Positions 1-7,166 of a stretch of 20,983 bases of DNA are shown in pieces (within the stretch, counting starts at the first letter, position 1; every line of letters starts with the position of its first letter). The notes under the pieces are model-generated. The model was not told where the DNA came from. It worked only from the letters and a program-made list of their open reading frames with translations, and did not search any database. Source of the stretch: Gemmatimonadota bacterium (GTDB lineage Bacteria; Gemmatimonadota; Gemmatimonadetes; Gemmatimonadales; Gemmatimonadaceae); NCBI GenBank assembly GCA_947475795.1, contig CANJOX010000011.1, positions 1-20,983 of the forward strand, in the 5' to 3' direction. The translations under genes were made by a program, and so were the position numbers.

Positions 1-1
1 A

Positions 2-1924
2 TCAGCGCACGCGCAGAATGAACGGCAGCCGCGCGTACACCGCACGCGGATCGTTGTAGCGCAGCAACACGTCGAGTTCGTGCGTGATGTCGCGGGCCAG
101 TGAGGCCGCCGCCCCGCGCCCCTGCAGCAGCGCCCCCGCCGCCGGTGACGGCCCCCCGATCGCCGCGCCCAGCGAGGCCGCCACGGGGGTCGGCTTGTTC
201 TCCAGCAGCTCCGTCAGCTTCTCGGTGGCGCTCTTCGCGCGCGGGTATTCGTGCACGTCGTAGTCGCCGGTGATCTTGGCCAACGACGCCGCGCTCTTGA
301 GGGCGGCGTCCAGCCCGCCGATGGAATCCACCAGTCCGATCCGCATCGCGTCCTCCCCCGACCACACGCGTCCCTCGGCGATGCCGCGCACGGAATCCGG
401 CGTCAGGCGGCGCGCCGTGGCCACGCGATCAATGAACGCCGTGTACACCGCGTCCGTACCGCGCTGCAGCACGGCCAACTCCGCCTCGGAGCGCGGCCGC
501 GCAATGCTGAACAGGTCCGCGTAGCGCCCCGTCTTCACCGTATCGAACGTGACACCGTTCCGGTTGGCCAGCGTCTTGATGTTGGGCACCAGCGCGAACA
601 CGCCGATGGAACCGGTGATCGTGTTGGGCTGCGCAAACACGCGCGCGGCCGCGGTACTGATCCAGTACCCGCCGCTCGCGGCCACCGCGCCCATCGACAC
701 CACAATCGGTTTCCGCTGCTGGATGAGCGAGAGTTCGCGCTGAATCTGTTCGGACGCGATCGCGCTGCCGCCCGGGCTGTTCACGCGTAACACCACGGCT
801 TTCACTTTGCTGTCGGCGCGCACCCGGCGCAGTTCGCGCGCCAGCGCATCGCCCCCGATCATGCCGTCGCCCCCCTCGCCGTCCACGATGTCGCCTTCCG
901 CGTACACCACGGCAATGGTCTGGCTGGCGCTGAAGCTCCGCTCCTTGGCCACGGCCAGCGGCGCGTAGTCACCCAGCGCAATCTGCGGCAATGTGGGACG
1001 GTCCAGCAGCGCCGCCATCTCCGCGGCGCGGGCGCTGTCCTTGGCACTGGTCCCGCGCGCGTTGTCAGCCGAGCGCGACTTCGTGGCGAGTTGCTGCAAG
1101 TCGTCCAGCACCACGTCGAAATACGCCACCCGGTCCACGAGCTTCGCCGTCTTCGCCTCGGCCGGCAGGATGATCCCCTGCGCGTCCACGAGCGCCTGCA
1201 ACGCCGTCGTGTCAATGCCGCGGCTGTCGGACACCCCGCGCTTCACTTCGCTCCACAGATCGCCCAGGTACGACTGCACCTGCAGCCGGTTTTCCGGGCT
1301 CATGTCCGTGCGCAGGAACGGTTCGACGGCCGCCTTGAACCGACCCACGCGGCTCACCTGCATCCCGATGCCGTACTTCTCGAACATCCCCGCCAGAAAG
1401 ATCTGTTCGGAGGAGAGTCCCGGCATCATGAGCGCGCCGAACGGATCGAGGGTGACCACACTGGCCGCCGACGCGATGTAGTAATCGCGTGTGTCCGGGT
1501 TCACGAGATAGGCGTGCACCGGTTTCCGCGACCGGCGGAAGGTGGCCAGCCCCGCGCGCAGTTCGCGCAGCGCGGCGTAGCCGGTGCCGTCGCCGCTGGC
1601 CGCGACGGATCCGCGCAGCAGGATGCCGCTGATGCGGTCATCGTCGGCGGCGGCTGCGAGGGCCATCGTCGCCGCGCGCAGCGGAATAGCGTCACCGCGG
1701 CCGGCTGACAGCGCCTCGTCGAGGAACGTGCCCTTCGGCGTTTCCGCCGGGCGATCGGAGAACGGACGCCCGAGGTCGATCACGAGGATCGACCCCTCGG
1801 CCACGGTGGTCGGCTCTTTTGCGCCGGCCGACGCAATCAGCCCGACGATAAGGAGAATGCCGCCCACGACGCAGATCGCGATGGTGAGGAGATTGGCGGC
1901 AACGGCGGTCAAAAACTGCTTCAT
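2..1924 (-). CDS. sppA: Signal peptide peptidase SppA, 67K type
   Basis: A 640-residue membrane-anchored serine protease of the SppA family, which degrades cleaved signal peptides and some membrane proteins in the cell envelope. Residues 8-32 form an N-terminal hydrophobic anchor. Two tandem crotonase-like protease domains follow, as in the long (67K) class; E. coli SppA is 618 residues. The catalytic dyad is visible: Lys197 in the N-terminal repeat (GRFKAAVEPF) and Ser417 in the C-terminal repeat (GAVAASGGYW). The NSPGG motif (about 382-386) shapes the oxyanion region. I chose the ATG at 1924 because it places the anchor at the extreme N terminus. The open frame extends to 2032 but adds a non-conserved leader. 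No clear Shine-Dalgarno precedes it. The gene is complete; its TGA lies at the left edge of the window. It is divergent from the acyl-CoA dehydrogenase gene. Family assignment is firm. Confidence 0.95.
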   Translation of the reverse strand: MKQFLTAVAANLLTIAICVVGGILLIVGLIASAGAKEPTTVAEGSILVIDLGRPFSDRPAETPKGTFLDEALSAGRGDAIPLRAATMALAAAADDDRISGILLRGSVAASGDGTGYAALRELRAGLATFRRSRKPVHAYLVNPDTRDYYIASAASVVTLDPFGALMMPGLSSEQIFLAGMFEKYGIGMQVSRVGRFKAAVEPFLRTDMSPENRLQVQSYLGDLWSEVKRGVSDSRGIDTTALQALVDAQGIILPAEAKTAKLVDRVAYFDVVLDDLQQLATKSRSADNARGTSAKDSARAAEMAALLDRPTLPQIALGDYAPLAVAKERSFSASQTIAVVYAEGDIVDGEGGDGMIGGDALARELRRVRADSKVKAVVLRVNSPGGSAIASEQIQRELSLIQQRKPIVVSMGAVAASGGYWISTAAARVFAQPNTITGSIGVFALVPNIKTLANRNGVTFDTVKTGRYADLFSIARPRSEAELAVLQRGTDAVYTAFIDRVATARRLTPDSVRGIAEGRVWSGEDAMRIGLVDSIGGLDAALKSAASLAKITGDYDVHEYPRAKSATEKLTELLENKPTPVAASLGAAIGGPSPAAGALLQGRGAAASLARDITHELDVLLRYNDPRAVYARLPFILRVR

Positions 1925-1999
1925 CGGAGACCGGACTCGGGACAGGGCAGGGAACACGCGTGCAGTCTGTACGCTCCCCGCGTGGAAAAGTGTCCTGTA

Positions 2000-2027
2000 A
2001 GGGTATCCCCGTACGCGCGTGGTCCAA
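2000..2027 (-). promoter_or_regulatory. Possible sigma70-like promoter for sppA
   Basis: On the minus strand a TTGGAC box (2022-2027) and a TACCCT box (2000-2005) are separated by 16 bases, about 75 bases before the chosen sppA start. The -35 box is good but the -10 box is weak. This is a by-eye match only. Confidence 0.22.
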
Positions 2028-2121
2028 AACATGACGCTGGCGTCGCAATTGGCTCTTGCCGGTATCCCGGATCGACCCCAGCTTGGGGAACGCCGCTCAT
2101 CCGCCGCCGTTCATCCCGCCC

Positions 2122-2127
2122 GGAGGA
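2122..2127 (+). promoter_or_regulatory. Ribosome binding site fixing the acyl-CoA dehydrogenase start
   Basis: GGAGGA lies 9 bases before the ATG at 2137. It decides that start over the in-frame upstream ATG at 2056, which would add a 27-residue proline-rich leader absent from the family. Confidence 0.8.
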
Positions 2128-2136
2128 CTCCCGTCC

Positions 2137-3927
2137 ATGCCCGCCTACAAGGCCCCCCTCGACGATATCCGCTTTCTGCTGCACGACGTGCACGATGTCG
2201 CGCAGCTGGCCACGCTTCCCGGGTTCGAGGACGCGACCCCCGACCTGATCGATGCCGTGCTCGTTGAGGGCGCCAAGATCTGTGAGGAGGTGCTCTTCCC
2301 GCTGAATCAGAGCGGCGACACCGAGGGGGTGACGTACGCCAACGGTGAGGTGCGCACGCCGCGTGGCTTCAAGGAGGCGTACACGCAGTACGCCGCCGGG
2401 GGGTGGACCGGGGTGTCGGCCGATCCGCAGTTCGGCGGCCAGGGGCTCCCCGAGTCGGTGCGGTTCGTGATGGAGGAGATGCTGTGCTCCTCCAACCTGT
2501 CGTTCAGCATGTACCCGGGGCTGTCGCACGGCGCGGTCAGCGCGCTGATGAGCCATGGGTCGGACGCACTGAAACAGCGCTTCCTCCCCAAGCTGATTGA
2601 CGGCTCGTGGGGTGGCACCATGTGCCTCACCGAGGCGCACGCGGGCACCGACCTGGGCATGATCCACACCAAGGCTGTGCCGTCGGCGGACGGCACGTAC
2701 GCCATCACGGGGCAGAAGATCTTCATCTCGGCCGGCGACCACGATCTCACCGAGAACATCGTGCATCTGGTGCTCGCCAAGCTCCCCGATGCGCCCGGCG
2801 GCACCAAGGGGATCTCCCTGTTCCTGGTGCCCAAGTTCCTCCCCACGGAGAGCGGTGGCGTGGGGGCGAAGAACGGCGTGACGTGCGGGTCGATCGAACA
2901 CAAGATGGGGATCAAGGCCTCGGCCACCTGCGTGCTCAACTTCGACGGCGCCACCGGCTGGCTGGTCGGGGAACCGCACAAGGGGATGCGCGCCATGTTC
3001 GTGATGATGAACGGCGCGCGGCTCGCGGTGGGGCTGCAGGGATTGGGGCTCGCGGAAGTCGCGTATCAGAACGCGCTGGCCTATGCCAAGGACCGGCTGC
3101 AGGGGCGTGCGCTCACGGGCCCGAAGAATCCCGCAGGGCCGGCCGACTCCATTCTCGTGCACCCCGACGTGCGGAAGGGGCTGCTGCGCATGAAGGCGTT
3201 CAACGAAGGGATGCGCTCGCTGGCGTACTTCGTGGGCATCCGCATCGACTTGGAGCACCGGCACGCCGACGCGGCGGTGCGGCAGGAAGCCGAGGACCTC
3301 GTGTCACTGATGACGCCCGTGCTCAAGGCGTTTCTCACCGACAAGGGCTTCGACAACACCAACATCGCGCTGCAGACGCTGGGCGGACACGGGTACATCA
3401 AGGAGTACGGCATCGAGCAGTACGTGCGCGACGCCCGCATTGCGCAGATCTACGAAGGCACGAACGCCGTGCAGGCGCTCGATCTCGTGGGGCGCAAGCT
3501 GCCCATGGAAGGGGGGCGTCTGGTGCGCCGGTTCTTCGAACTGGTGAAAGGCGACGTGGACGCGGCGGCGCAGGTGAACGGCCTTGAGGAGTTCGCGAAG
3601 GCGCTGGGCGCGTCGCTGTACCAGTTGCAGAAGGCCACGATGTTGCTGGCCGAGCGCGGCTTCGCCAACCCGGATGAAGTGGGGGCGGCCGCCTCCGAAT
3701 ACCTGAACCTGATGGGCTATGTGGCGGTGGGGTGGCAGTGGCTCCGCATGGCGACCGTGGCGCAGCAGCAGCTGGCGGCCGGCGCCGGCAACACGCGATT
3801 CCTCGAGGCCAAGCTCAAGACCGCACACTTCTACTTCAGCCGCCTGTTGCCGGAGGCGGCGGCGCTGCTGTCGGCGATCCAGTCGGGCTCGGGGGCGATC
3901 ATGGCGTTCCGAGACGAGGAGTTTTAG
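2137..3927 (+). CDS. Acyl-CoA dehydrogenase, long DmdC-like type
   Basis: A 596-residue FAD-dependent acyl-CoA dehydrogenase, which introduces an alpha-beta double bond into an acyl-CoA. The length and the opening MPAYKAPL are typical of the long subfamily that includes 3-methylmercaptopropionyl-CoA dehydrogenase (DmdC) and related enzymes with a C-terminal extension. The signature MCLTEAHAGTDLG lies at 162-174. The catalytic base is predicted as Glu440 in IYEGTN, preceded by the helix LQTLGGHGY (412-420). Residues from about 460 onward form the extra C-terminal helical domain. The start is set by a strong Shine-Dalgarno. The gene stands alone; sppA is divergent, and no electron-transfer flavoprotein or thiolase gene is nearby. 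The substrate cannot be read from sequence, so I do not assert the DMSP pathway. General fatty acyl-CoA oxidation is equally possible. Confidence 0.93.
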   Translation: MPAYKAPLDDIRFLLHDVHDVAQLATLPGFEDATPDLIDAVLVEGAKICEEVLFPLNQSGDTEGVTYANGEVRTPRGFKEAYTQYAAGGWTGVSADPQFGGQGLPESVRFVMEEMLCSSNLSFSMYPGLSHGAVSALMSHGSDALKQRFLPKLIDGSWGGTMCLTEAHAGTDLGMIHTKAVPSADGTYAITGQKIFISAGDHDLTENIVHLVLAKLPDAPGGTKGISLFLVPKFLPTESGGVGAKNGVTCGSIEHKMGIKASATCVLNFDGATGWLVGEPHKGMRAMFVMMNGARLAVGLQGLGLAEVAYQNALAYAKDRLQGRALTGPKNPAGPADSILVHPDVRKGLLRMKAFNEGMRSLAYFVGIRIDLEHRHADAAVRQEAEDLVSLMTPVLKAFLTDKGFDNTNIALQTLGGHGYIKEYGIEQYVRDARIAQIYEGTNAVQALDLVGRKLPMEGGRLVRRFFELVKGDVDAAAQVNGLEEFAKALGASLYQLQKATMLLAERGFANPDEVGAAASEYLNLMGYVAVGWQWLRMATVAQQQLAAGAGNTRFLEAKLKTAHFYFSRLLPEAAALLSAIQSGSGAIMAFRDEEF

Positions 3928-4099
3928 CGCGGCGGGGCTCGTGGGACCTTGGGCTTAGCAGCGGGGTTTTTTCCGGATTCCGCCTCATTTGCGCGATCGG
4001 TGTGACGATTGTGCCGGTGGCGTAACGGTGCGAATCGTCCGGTGTGTAAACTCCCGGACAGAATGTGCCGATCTCTCAAGGCAACCCCTAATCCCCGCC

Positions 4100-5353
4100 A
4101 TGTTCTTCAAGAAGCTCGCCGCTGAGCCTCGCCCCGCATCCGAACGCAGTCGTTCGACCGGCGCCCCCAACTCCGCTGTTCTCACCGCGATCGCCGGTGG
4201 TGTCGCCACTGCGGCCCCCGGGGAATCCACGGCCCACGCCGTGGCGAACAGCGCCGCGGCGAACAGTGACGCGGCGAACAGTGACGCGGCGAACAGCGAC
4301 GCGGCGCTCGGGCTTGTGTTGGACGCGCTGGGGGGGGTGCTGACCGCACTGTCGCGCTATCCGATGGACCTCCCCGAACGGCCGGGTGACCAGCGCGCCG
4401 AGGAGATCAGGCGCTGGCACCGGCACGCGACGCTCGGCTATGCGCTCGACGAGGGGGCGGGAGCGGCATCGCTCGGCGTGATCGAGCGCGACTGGGGCGG
4501 CGTGGTCCGCACCGTCACCGAACAGCGCCGCGACGAGCATCGGTATGTGGAGTCGTCCATCACCGAATTGCGGGAAGCGCTCTGGGCATGTGTGGAAACG
4601 GTGCACAACGCGGTCAAGGCGGATCACACCGCCGATTCCACCACTGAAGTGCAGATGGAGCGGGCCAAGCAGGCGCTCAAGCGCATGCAGGGCGGTTCGA
4701 TCAAACAGGACGTGTTGGGGGCGGTGCTGGCCATTGAGGGGGCGCTGCAGACGCGGCGCGAGCAGCAGCAGGCGCAGTACGTGTCGCTGGCCACCAAGCT
4801 GGACCGGATGGGGCGGCAACTCGAGGATGCACGCCGCGAGAGCACCACCGATCCACTCACCGGCATCGGGAATCGCAAGCTGTTCGACCTCATGGCGCCG
4901 CGCGCCGTGCAGCTGTTCTCGCTGAGCCGTCAGCCAGTGGCGCTGCTCATGATCGACCTCGACAAGCTGAAGCTGGTGAACGACATGTACGGCCACCAGG
5001 CGGGCGACACGGCCATCGCCAACCTCGCGCGGGCGCTGAGCCGCGTGTTCCTGCGCCAGAGTGACGTGCTCTGTCGCTACGGGGGCGACGAGTTCGCGGC
5101 GATCCTGCACAACACCGACTGGAAGATGGCGCAGACGTTGGCGCGGCGGCTGCAGGAGCAGATGGCGGCGATGCCGTCACCGCATCCGGCCATGGAGTTC
5201 TCGATCGGCGCGTCGGTGGGCGTGGCCCAGCTGGAGGCGAACGAAGAGATCAGCGAGTGGTTGGCGCGGGCGGACACGGCGCTGTACAAGGCCAAGCAGA
5301 ACGGCCGTGACCGGGTGTGTGTGGCCGATGGACCGCTGCCGCTGGCGGGGTAA
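4100..5353 (+). CDS. Diguanylate cyclase (GGDEF domain)
   Basis: A 417-residue predicted diguanylate cyclase that makes cyclic di-GMP from two GTP. The C-terminal catalytic domain (about 247-410) opens with STTDPLTGIGNR, has the metal-binding LLMIDLDKLK segment, and carries an intact GGDEF at 328-332. An inhibitory-site RQSD (319-322) sits exactly five residues upstream, so product feedback is expected. The N-terminal half (about 70-245) is helical with no recognised sensor domain and ends in a likely coiled-coil linker (215-247). No membrane segment is evident, so it is probably cytosolic. Residues about 49-68 are an Ala/Asn/Ser/Asp repeat encoded by tandem 15-base units. The ATG at 4100 (MFFKKL) is preferred over an in-frame upstream start at 3989, although neither has a clear Shine-Dalgarno. 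About 170 untranslated bases separate it from the dehydrogenase gene, so it probably has its own promoter. Enzyme class is firm; the signal is unknown. Confidence 0.92.
   Translation: MFFKKLAAEPRPASERSRSTGAPNSAVLTAIAGGVATAAPGESTAHAVANSAAANSDAANSDAANSDAALGLVLDALGGVLTALSRYPMDLPERPGDQRAEEIRRWHRHATLGYALDEGAGAASLGVIERDWGGVVRTVTEQRRDEHRYVESSITELREALWACVETVHNAVKADHTADSTTEVQMERAKQALKRMQGGSIKQDVLGAVLAIEGALQTRREQQQAQYVSLATKLDRMGRQLEDARRESTTDPLTGIGNRKLFDLMAPRAVQLFSLSRQPVALLMIDLDKLKLVNDMYGHQAGDTAIANLARALSRVFLRQSDVLCRYGGDEFAAILHNTDWKMAQTLARRLQEQMAAMPSPHPAMEFSIGASVGVAQLEANEEISEWLARADTALYKAKQNGRDRVCVADGPLPLAG
4244..4303 (+). repeat. Four tandem 15-base units inside the GGDEF gene
   Basis: Four consecutive in-frame units of the form GCGAACAGTGACGCG start at 4244, 4259, 4274 and 4289. 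The second and third are identical; the first and fourth differ at one or two positions. They encode Ala-Asn-Ser-(Ala/Asp)-Ala blocks in the N-terminal linker. Copy-number change would keep the reading frame. Confidence 0.9.
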
Positions 5354-5565
5354 CGGCCGGGGGGCGGAGTGTCGCAGGCGAGTGGCAGTGCGGTGTCTGT
5401 GCCACGGAAACTGTCGCGTGTGGTCAACAGGTCTGGAGGCGGTGTCGGCGGTGATGCTTGCGCGGAATTGATTGGGCTTTGCTATCGTGTTGATTGGCAA
5501 GCAGTTGGCTGTGCCGCTGGGGGGGCGTTTGGCTTGCGGGTCGTGGCACGGGATTTGATATGGAT

Positions 5566-5583
5566 GCTGAGTAGAACGTCAGC
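5566..5583. repeat. Inverted repeat before the first PEP-CTERM gene
   Basis: GCTGA and TCAGC arms (5566-5570 and 5579-5583) are separated by 8 bases and end 27 bases before the ATG. This is either a small mRNA hairpin in the leader or an operator. The arm/spacer geometry (5-8-5) matches the GATGA/TCATC repeat before the second paralogue. Confidence 0.45.
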
Positions 5584-5598
5584 CGTAATCACCATCCC

Positions 5599-5603
5599 AG
5601 GAG
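5599..5603 (+). promoter_or_regulatory. Ribosome binding site of the first PEP-CTERM gene
   Basis: AGGAG lies 7 bases before the ATG at 5611. It is one of the clearest Shine-Dalgarno sequences in the window and supports strong translation of this exported protein. Confidence 0.75.
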
Positions 5604-5610
5604 CTCCACA

Positions 5611-6168
5611 ATGATCAAGAAACTCATCGCGGCATCGTTGTTCGCGGTTACGCTGAGCAGCTCGGCGCAGGCGCAGGGCCTCGTTCCCGGGACGGGCTCC
5701 TGTCTCCTGAACGACGGTCTCTTTGCGCTGACCCCGACGGCCTGCTACGGATTCTTCGGCGGCAACTCGAACATCGGCGGCACTGGGGGCACGGTCGCCT
5801 CAGGCAGCGACGCGTACACGGCCATCAGTGCACTCACCGGTGCGGCGCCCGGCACGATCGTCGAGAACGCGAACTGGGGCGGGGTGTCCAATTTCGCGAC
5901 GCCCCTGTACGGCGTAACGATCATTGGGTTCCACTGGGGTAATTATCCCGACGCGCCCGCCAACTCGATCGGCAATGTTTCCGCTTTCTACAAGTTCGAT
6001 TTCGCTTCGACCGGTACCACGAGCTTCGGTCTGACTCGGCTCCAGGGCATCTCGAACTATTCCATCTACAGCACCGGCACCCAGGTCCCCGAGCCCGCGA
6101 GCTTCGCGCTCGTCGCCGCCGGTGTCCTCGGCCTCGCTGGCGTGGCCCGCCGTCGCAAGTCGGTCTGA
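5611..6168 (+). CDS. PEP-CTERM sorting-domain protein, paralogue 1
   Basis: A 185-residue exported protein. Residues 1-22 are a classical signal peptide (MIKKLIAASLF..., likely cut after AQA). The C terminus is a PEP-CTERM sorting signal: VPEPAS at 159-164, a hydrophobic segment, then RRRKSV. In known systems an exosortase recognises this tail and moves the protein to the outer surface, often together with exopolysaccharide. No exosortase gene is in this window. The mature region is glycine/serine/threonine-rich, has two cysteines (31 and 45) that could pair, and contains the block FHWGNYPD, which is repeated in the next gene. No enzymatic domain is recognised. A strong Shine-Dalgarno and a terminator on either side suggest a single-gene transcript. 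The sorting class is firm; the molecular role is unknown. Confidence 0.9.
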   Translation: MIKKLIAASLFAVTLSSSAQAQGLVPGTGSCLLNDGLFALTPTACYGFFGGNSNIGGTGGTVASGSDAYTAISALTGAAPGTIVENANWGGVSNFATPLYGVTIIGFHWGNYPDAPANSIGNVSAFYKFDFASTGTTSFGLTRLQGISNYSIYSTGTQVPEPASFALVAAGVLGLAGVARRRKSV

Positions 6169-6187
6169 TTCGAATCAGGCGCTCGTG

Positions 6188-6220
6188 AAAACCGCCCCGG
6201 CTTCGGCCGGGGCGGTTTTT
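6188..6220 (+). terminator. Intrinsic terminator of PEP-CTERM gene 1
   Basis: A 14-base perfect stem (6188-6201 with 6206-6219) is closed by a TTCG tetraloop and followed by a T run. It begins 20 bases after the stop codon. The stem is GC-rich with A/T at its base. Because both flanks have A or T runs it could also act on the minus strand. Confidence 0.93.
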
Positions 6221-6308
6221 CGTTTTGTGGCAAGTGTGCCGCACTCTGCTGTAGCGCATCGGCCACACCTGCCGTGCTCAGCCGTACGGAGCCACCGGTC
6301 GTCGATTG

Positions 6309-6320
6309 GATGAGCTCATC
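6309..6320. repeat. Perfect 12-base palindrome GATGAGCTCATC
   Basis: GATGAGCTCATC reads the same on both strands. It lies 129 bases before the second PEP-CTERM gene and shares its GATGA/TCATC half-sites with the inverted repeat at 6394-6417. This is compatible with a dimeric regulator site. Confidence 0.45.
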
Positions 6321-6393
6321 TAACATGTTGTTGGGTAACGCGATAGCTGTGCCCGTTGGGTACGTTATGCATGAGTAGGCTGCTGGCACCGTT

Positions 6394-6417
6394 CTTGATG
6401 AAGGTGATGTCATCAAG
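6394..6417. repeat. Inverted repeat CTTGATGA-N8-TCATCAAG
   Basis: Perfect 8-base arms (6394-6401 and 6410-6417) flank an 8-base spacer and end 32 bases before the ATG at 6450. It is either an operator or a leader hairpin near the ribosome site. There is no T run after it, so it is not a terminator. Confidence 0.55.
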
Positions 6418-6449
6418 TGCGACAGCTCTACGCGTCTCCATCACTCCCC

Positions 6450-7055
6450 ATGAACTACTTCCTGAAAGCCACGCTGGCCGCCGTTCTAATGGCGGCCCCC
6501 GCGGTCGCCCATGCGAAGCCCGACAAGCCCGACAAGCCGGATAAGCCGGACAACTCGGCTGCTGCGTCGTTCCTGAATCTGGCGGGATGCAACCCGGACA
6601 TCTTCTCATCGTTCATCAACAGCACCTCGTCCTGCGACGGATTCTACGACAAGAACGAGATGTCAGGCGGTACCGGCAGCACGCCCTCCGATGGTGCGCT
6701 GAATGCCCTCTTCAATCTCGGGGTGGCCACTCCCGGCACGATCGTCGAGAAAATCGGGACATGGAACGGTGTCACCGACTTCAACACCACGATGTACGGT
6801 TGGACGGTGGTGGGGATCCATTGGGGTAACTATCCCGACTCGCCGAACACGTACGGGAATGTCTCGGCCTTCTTCAAGTTTGACGCCGGCGCTGCCGGCA
6901 CTAGGAGCCTCGGCCTGACCGCCCTCGGCGGTGTTTCGAACGCGGCCATCTACAGCACCGGTACGCAGGTCCCTGAACCCGCGAGCATCGCGCTCGTCGC
7001 CGCCGGCGTAGTCGGCCTGGCCGGCGTCGCCCGCCGTCGTCGCAAGGCGGTCTGA
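6450..7055 (+). CDS. PEP-CTERM sorting-domain protein, paralogue 2
   Basis: A 201-residue exported protein that is clearly a tandem paralogue of the preceding one. The signal peptide is about 1-22 (MNYFLKATLA..., cut after AHA). Four Lys-Pro-Asp triplets (23-34) follow at once, at what would be the mature N terminus. The central part shares GTIVE, IHWGNYPD, GNVSAF and IYSTGTQVPEPAS with paralogue 1 and also has two cysteines (47 and 62) at nearly the same spacing. The PEP-CTERM tail is VPEPAS at 174-179, a hydrophobic stretch and RRRRKAV. The ATG at 6450 starts the signal peptide directly; the frame is open from 6417. No Shine-Dalgarno is obvious, unlike paralogue 1. It has its own terminator. 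Function beyond surface sorting is unknown. Confidence 0.9.
   Translation: MNYFLKATLAAVLMAAPAVAHAKPDKPDKPDKPDNSAAASFLNLAGCNPDIFSSFINSTSSCDGFYDKNEMSGGTGSTPSDGALNALFNLGVATPGTIVEKIGTWNGVTDFNTTMYGWTVVGIHWGNYPDSPNTYGNVSAFFKFDAGAAGTRSLGLTALGGVSNAAIYSTGTQVPEPASIALVAAGVVGLAGVARRRRKAV
6516..6551 (+). repeat. Four tandem 9-base units encoding Lys-Pro-Asp
   Basis: AAGCCCGAC, AAGCCCGAC, AAGCCGGAT and AAGCCGGAC lie in a row. They encode KPD four times right after the predicted signal-peptide cleavage site. The units differ only at third codon positions. Confidence 0.9.
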
Positions 7056-7075
7056 CTCGGCCCCGCTGACGTAGC

Positions 7076-7113
7076 AAAGAACCGCCTCGGCTCCGGCCGA
7101 GGCGGTTCTTTTT
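7076..7113 (+). terminator. Intrinsic terminator of PEP-CTERM gene 2
   Basis: A 16-base perfect stem (7076-7091 with 7096-7111), a TCCG loop and a following T run begin 20 bases after the stop codon. The flanking A run would let it work partly in the opposite direction, where it would face the ATPase gene's transcript. Confidence 0.92.
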
Positions 7114-7166
7114 GCTCCGGAGCGGTCCGTCGGTGACACCCGGACGGAGCACGGCACGCGCGCCCA

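Larger units (their letters stand above)
5354..5610. other. Intergenic region before the first PEP-CTERM gene
   Basis: These 257 bases between the GGDEF stop and the PEP-CTERM start hold no convincing gene. One short frame in this stretch lacks coding character. The part near 5460-5500 is less GC-rich than its surroundings and may hold the promoter, but I could not define boxes. An inverted repeat (5566-5583) and a Shine-Dalgarno (5599-5603) are at the right end. Confidence 0.5.
6221..6449. other. Leader region of PEP-CTERM gene 2
   Basis: These 229 bases contain no gene. The right half is noticeably less GC-rich than the surroundings and carries a 12-base perfect palindrome, an 8-base palindrome AACATGTT (6322-6329) and an inverted repeat (6394-6417). 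The promoter is presumably here, but I could not assign -35/-10 boxes with confidence. No Shine-Dalgarno is evident before the ATG at 6450. Confidence 0.5.

Noticed and set aside
1921..3264. A 447-codon open frame on the minus strand opposite the acyl-CoA dehydrogenase
   Set aside because: It lies antisense to a gene with clear catalytic motifs and a strong ribosome site, and its translation is low-complexity His/Arg/Gly-rich sequence typical of the antisense frame of GC-rich genes.
3928..3972. T run after the acyl-CoA dehydrogenase considered as a terminator
   Set aside because: GGGGTTTTTT is present at 3962-3971, but I found no convincing GC-rich stem directly before it.
4244..4303. Tandem repeats considered as a CRISPR-like array
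   Set aside because: The units are directly adjacent with no spacers and are in frame within a protein gene. The same holds for the repeats at 6516-6551 and 18547-18591.
4088..5110. A 340-codon minus-strand frame opposite the GGDEF gene
   Set aside because: It is antisense to an intact GGDEF protein and its composition (His/Arg-rich, no domain) is that of a shadow frame.
5369..5614. An 81-codon plus-strand frame before the first PEP-CTERM gene
   Set aside because: It has no ribosome site, no domain and irregular composition, and it runs across the likely promoter and leader of the PEP-CTERM gene.
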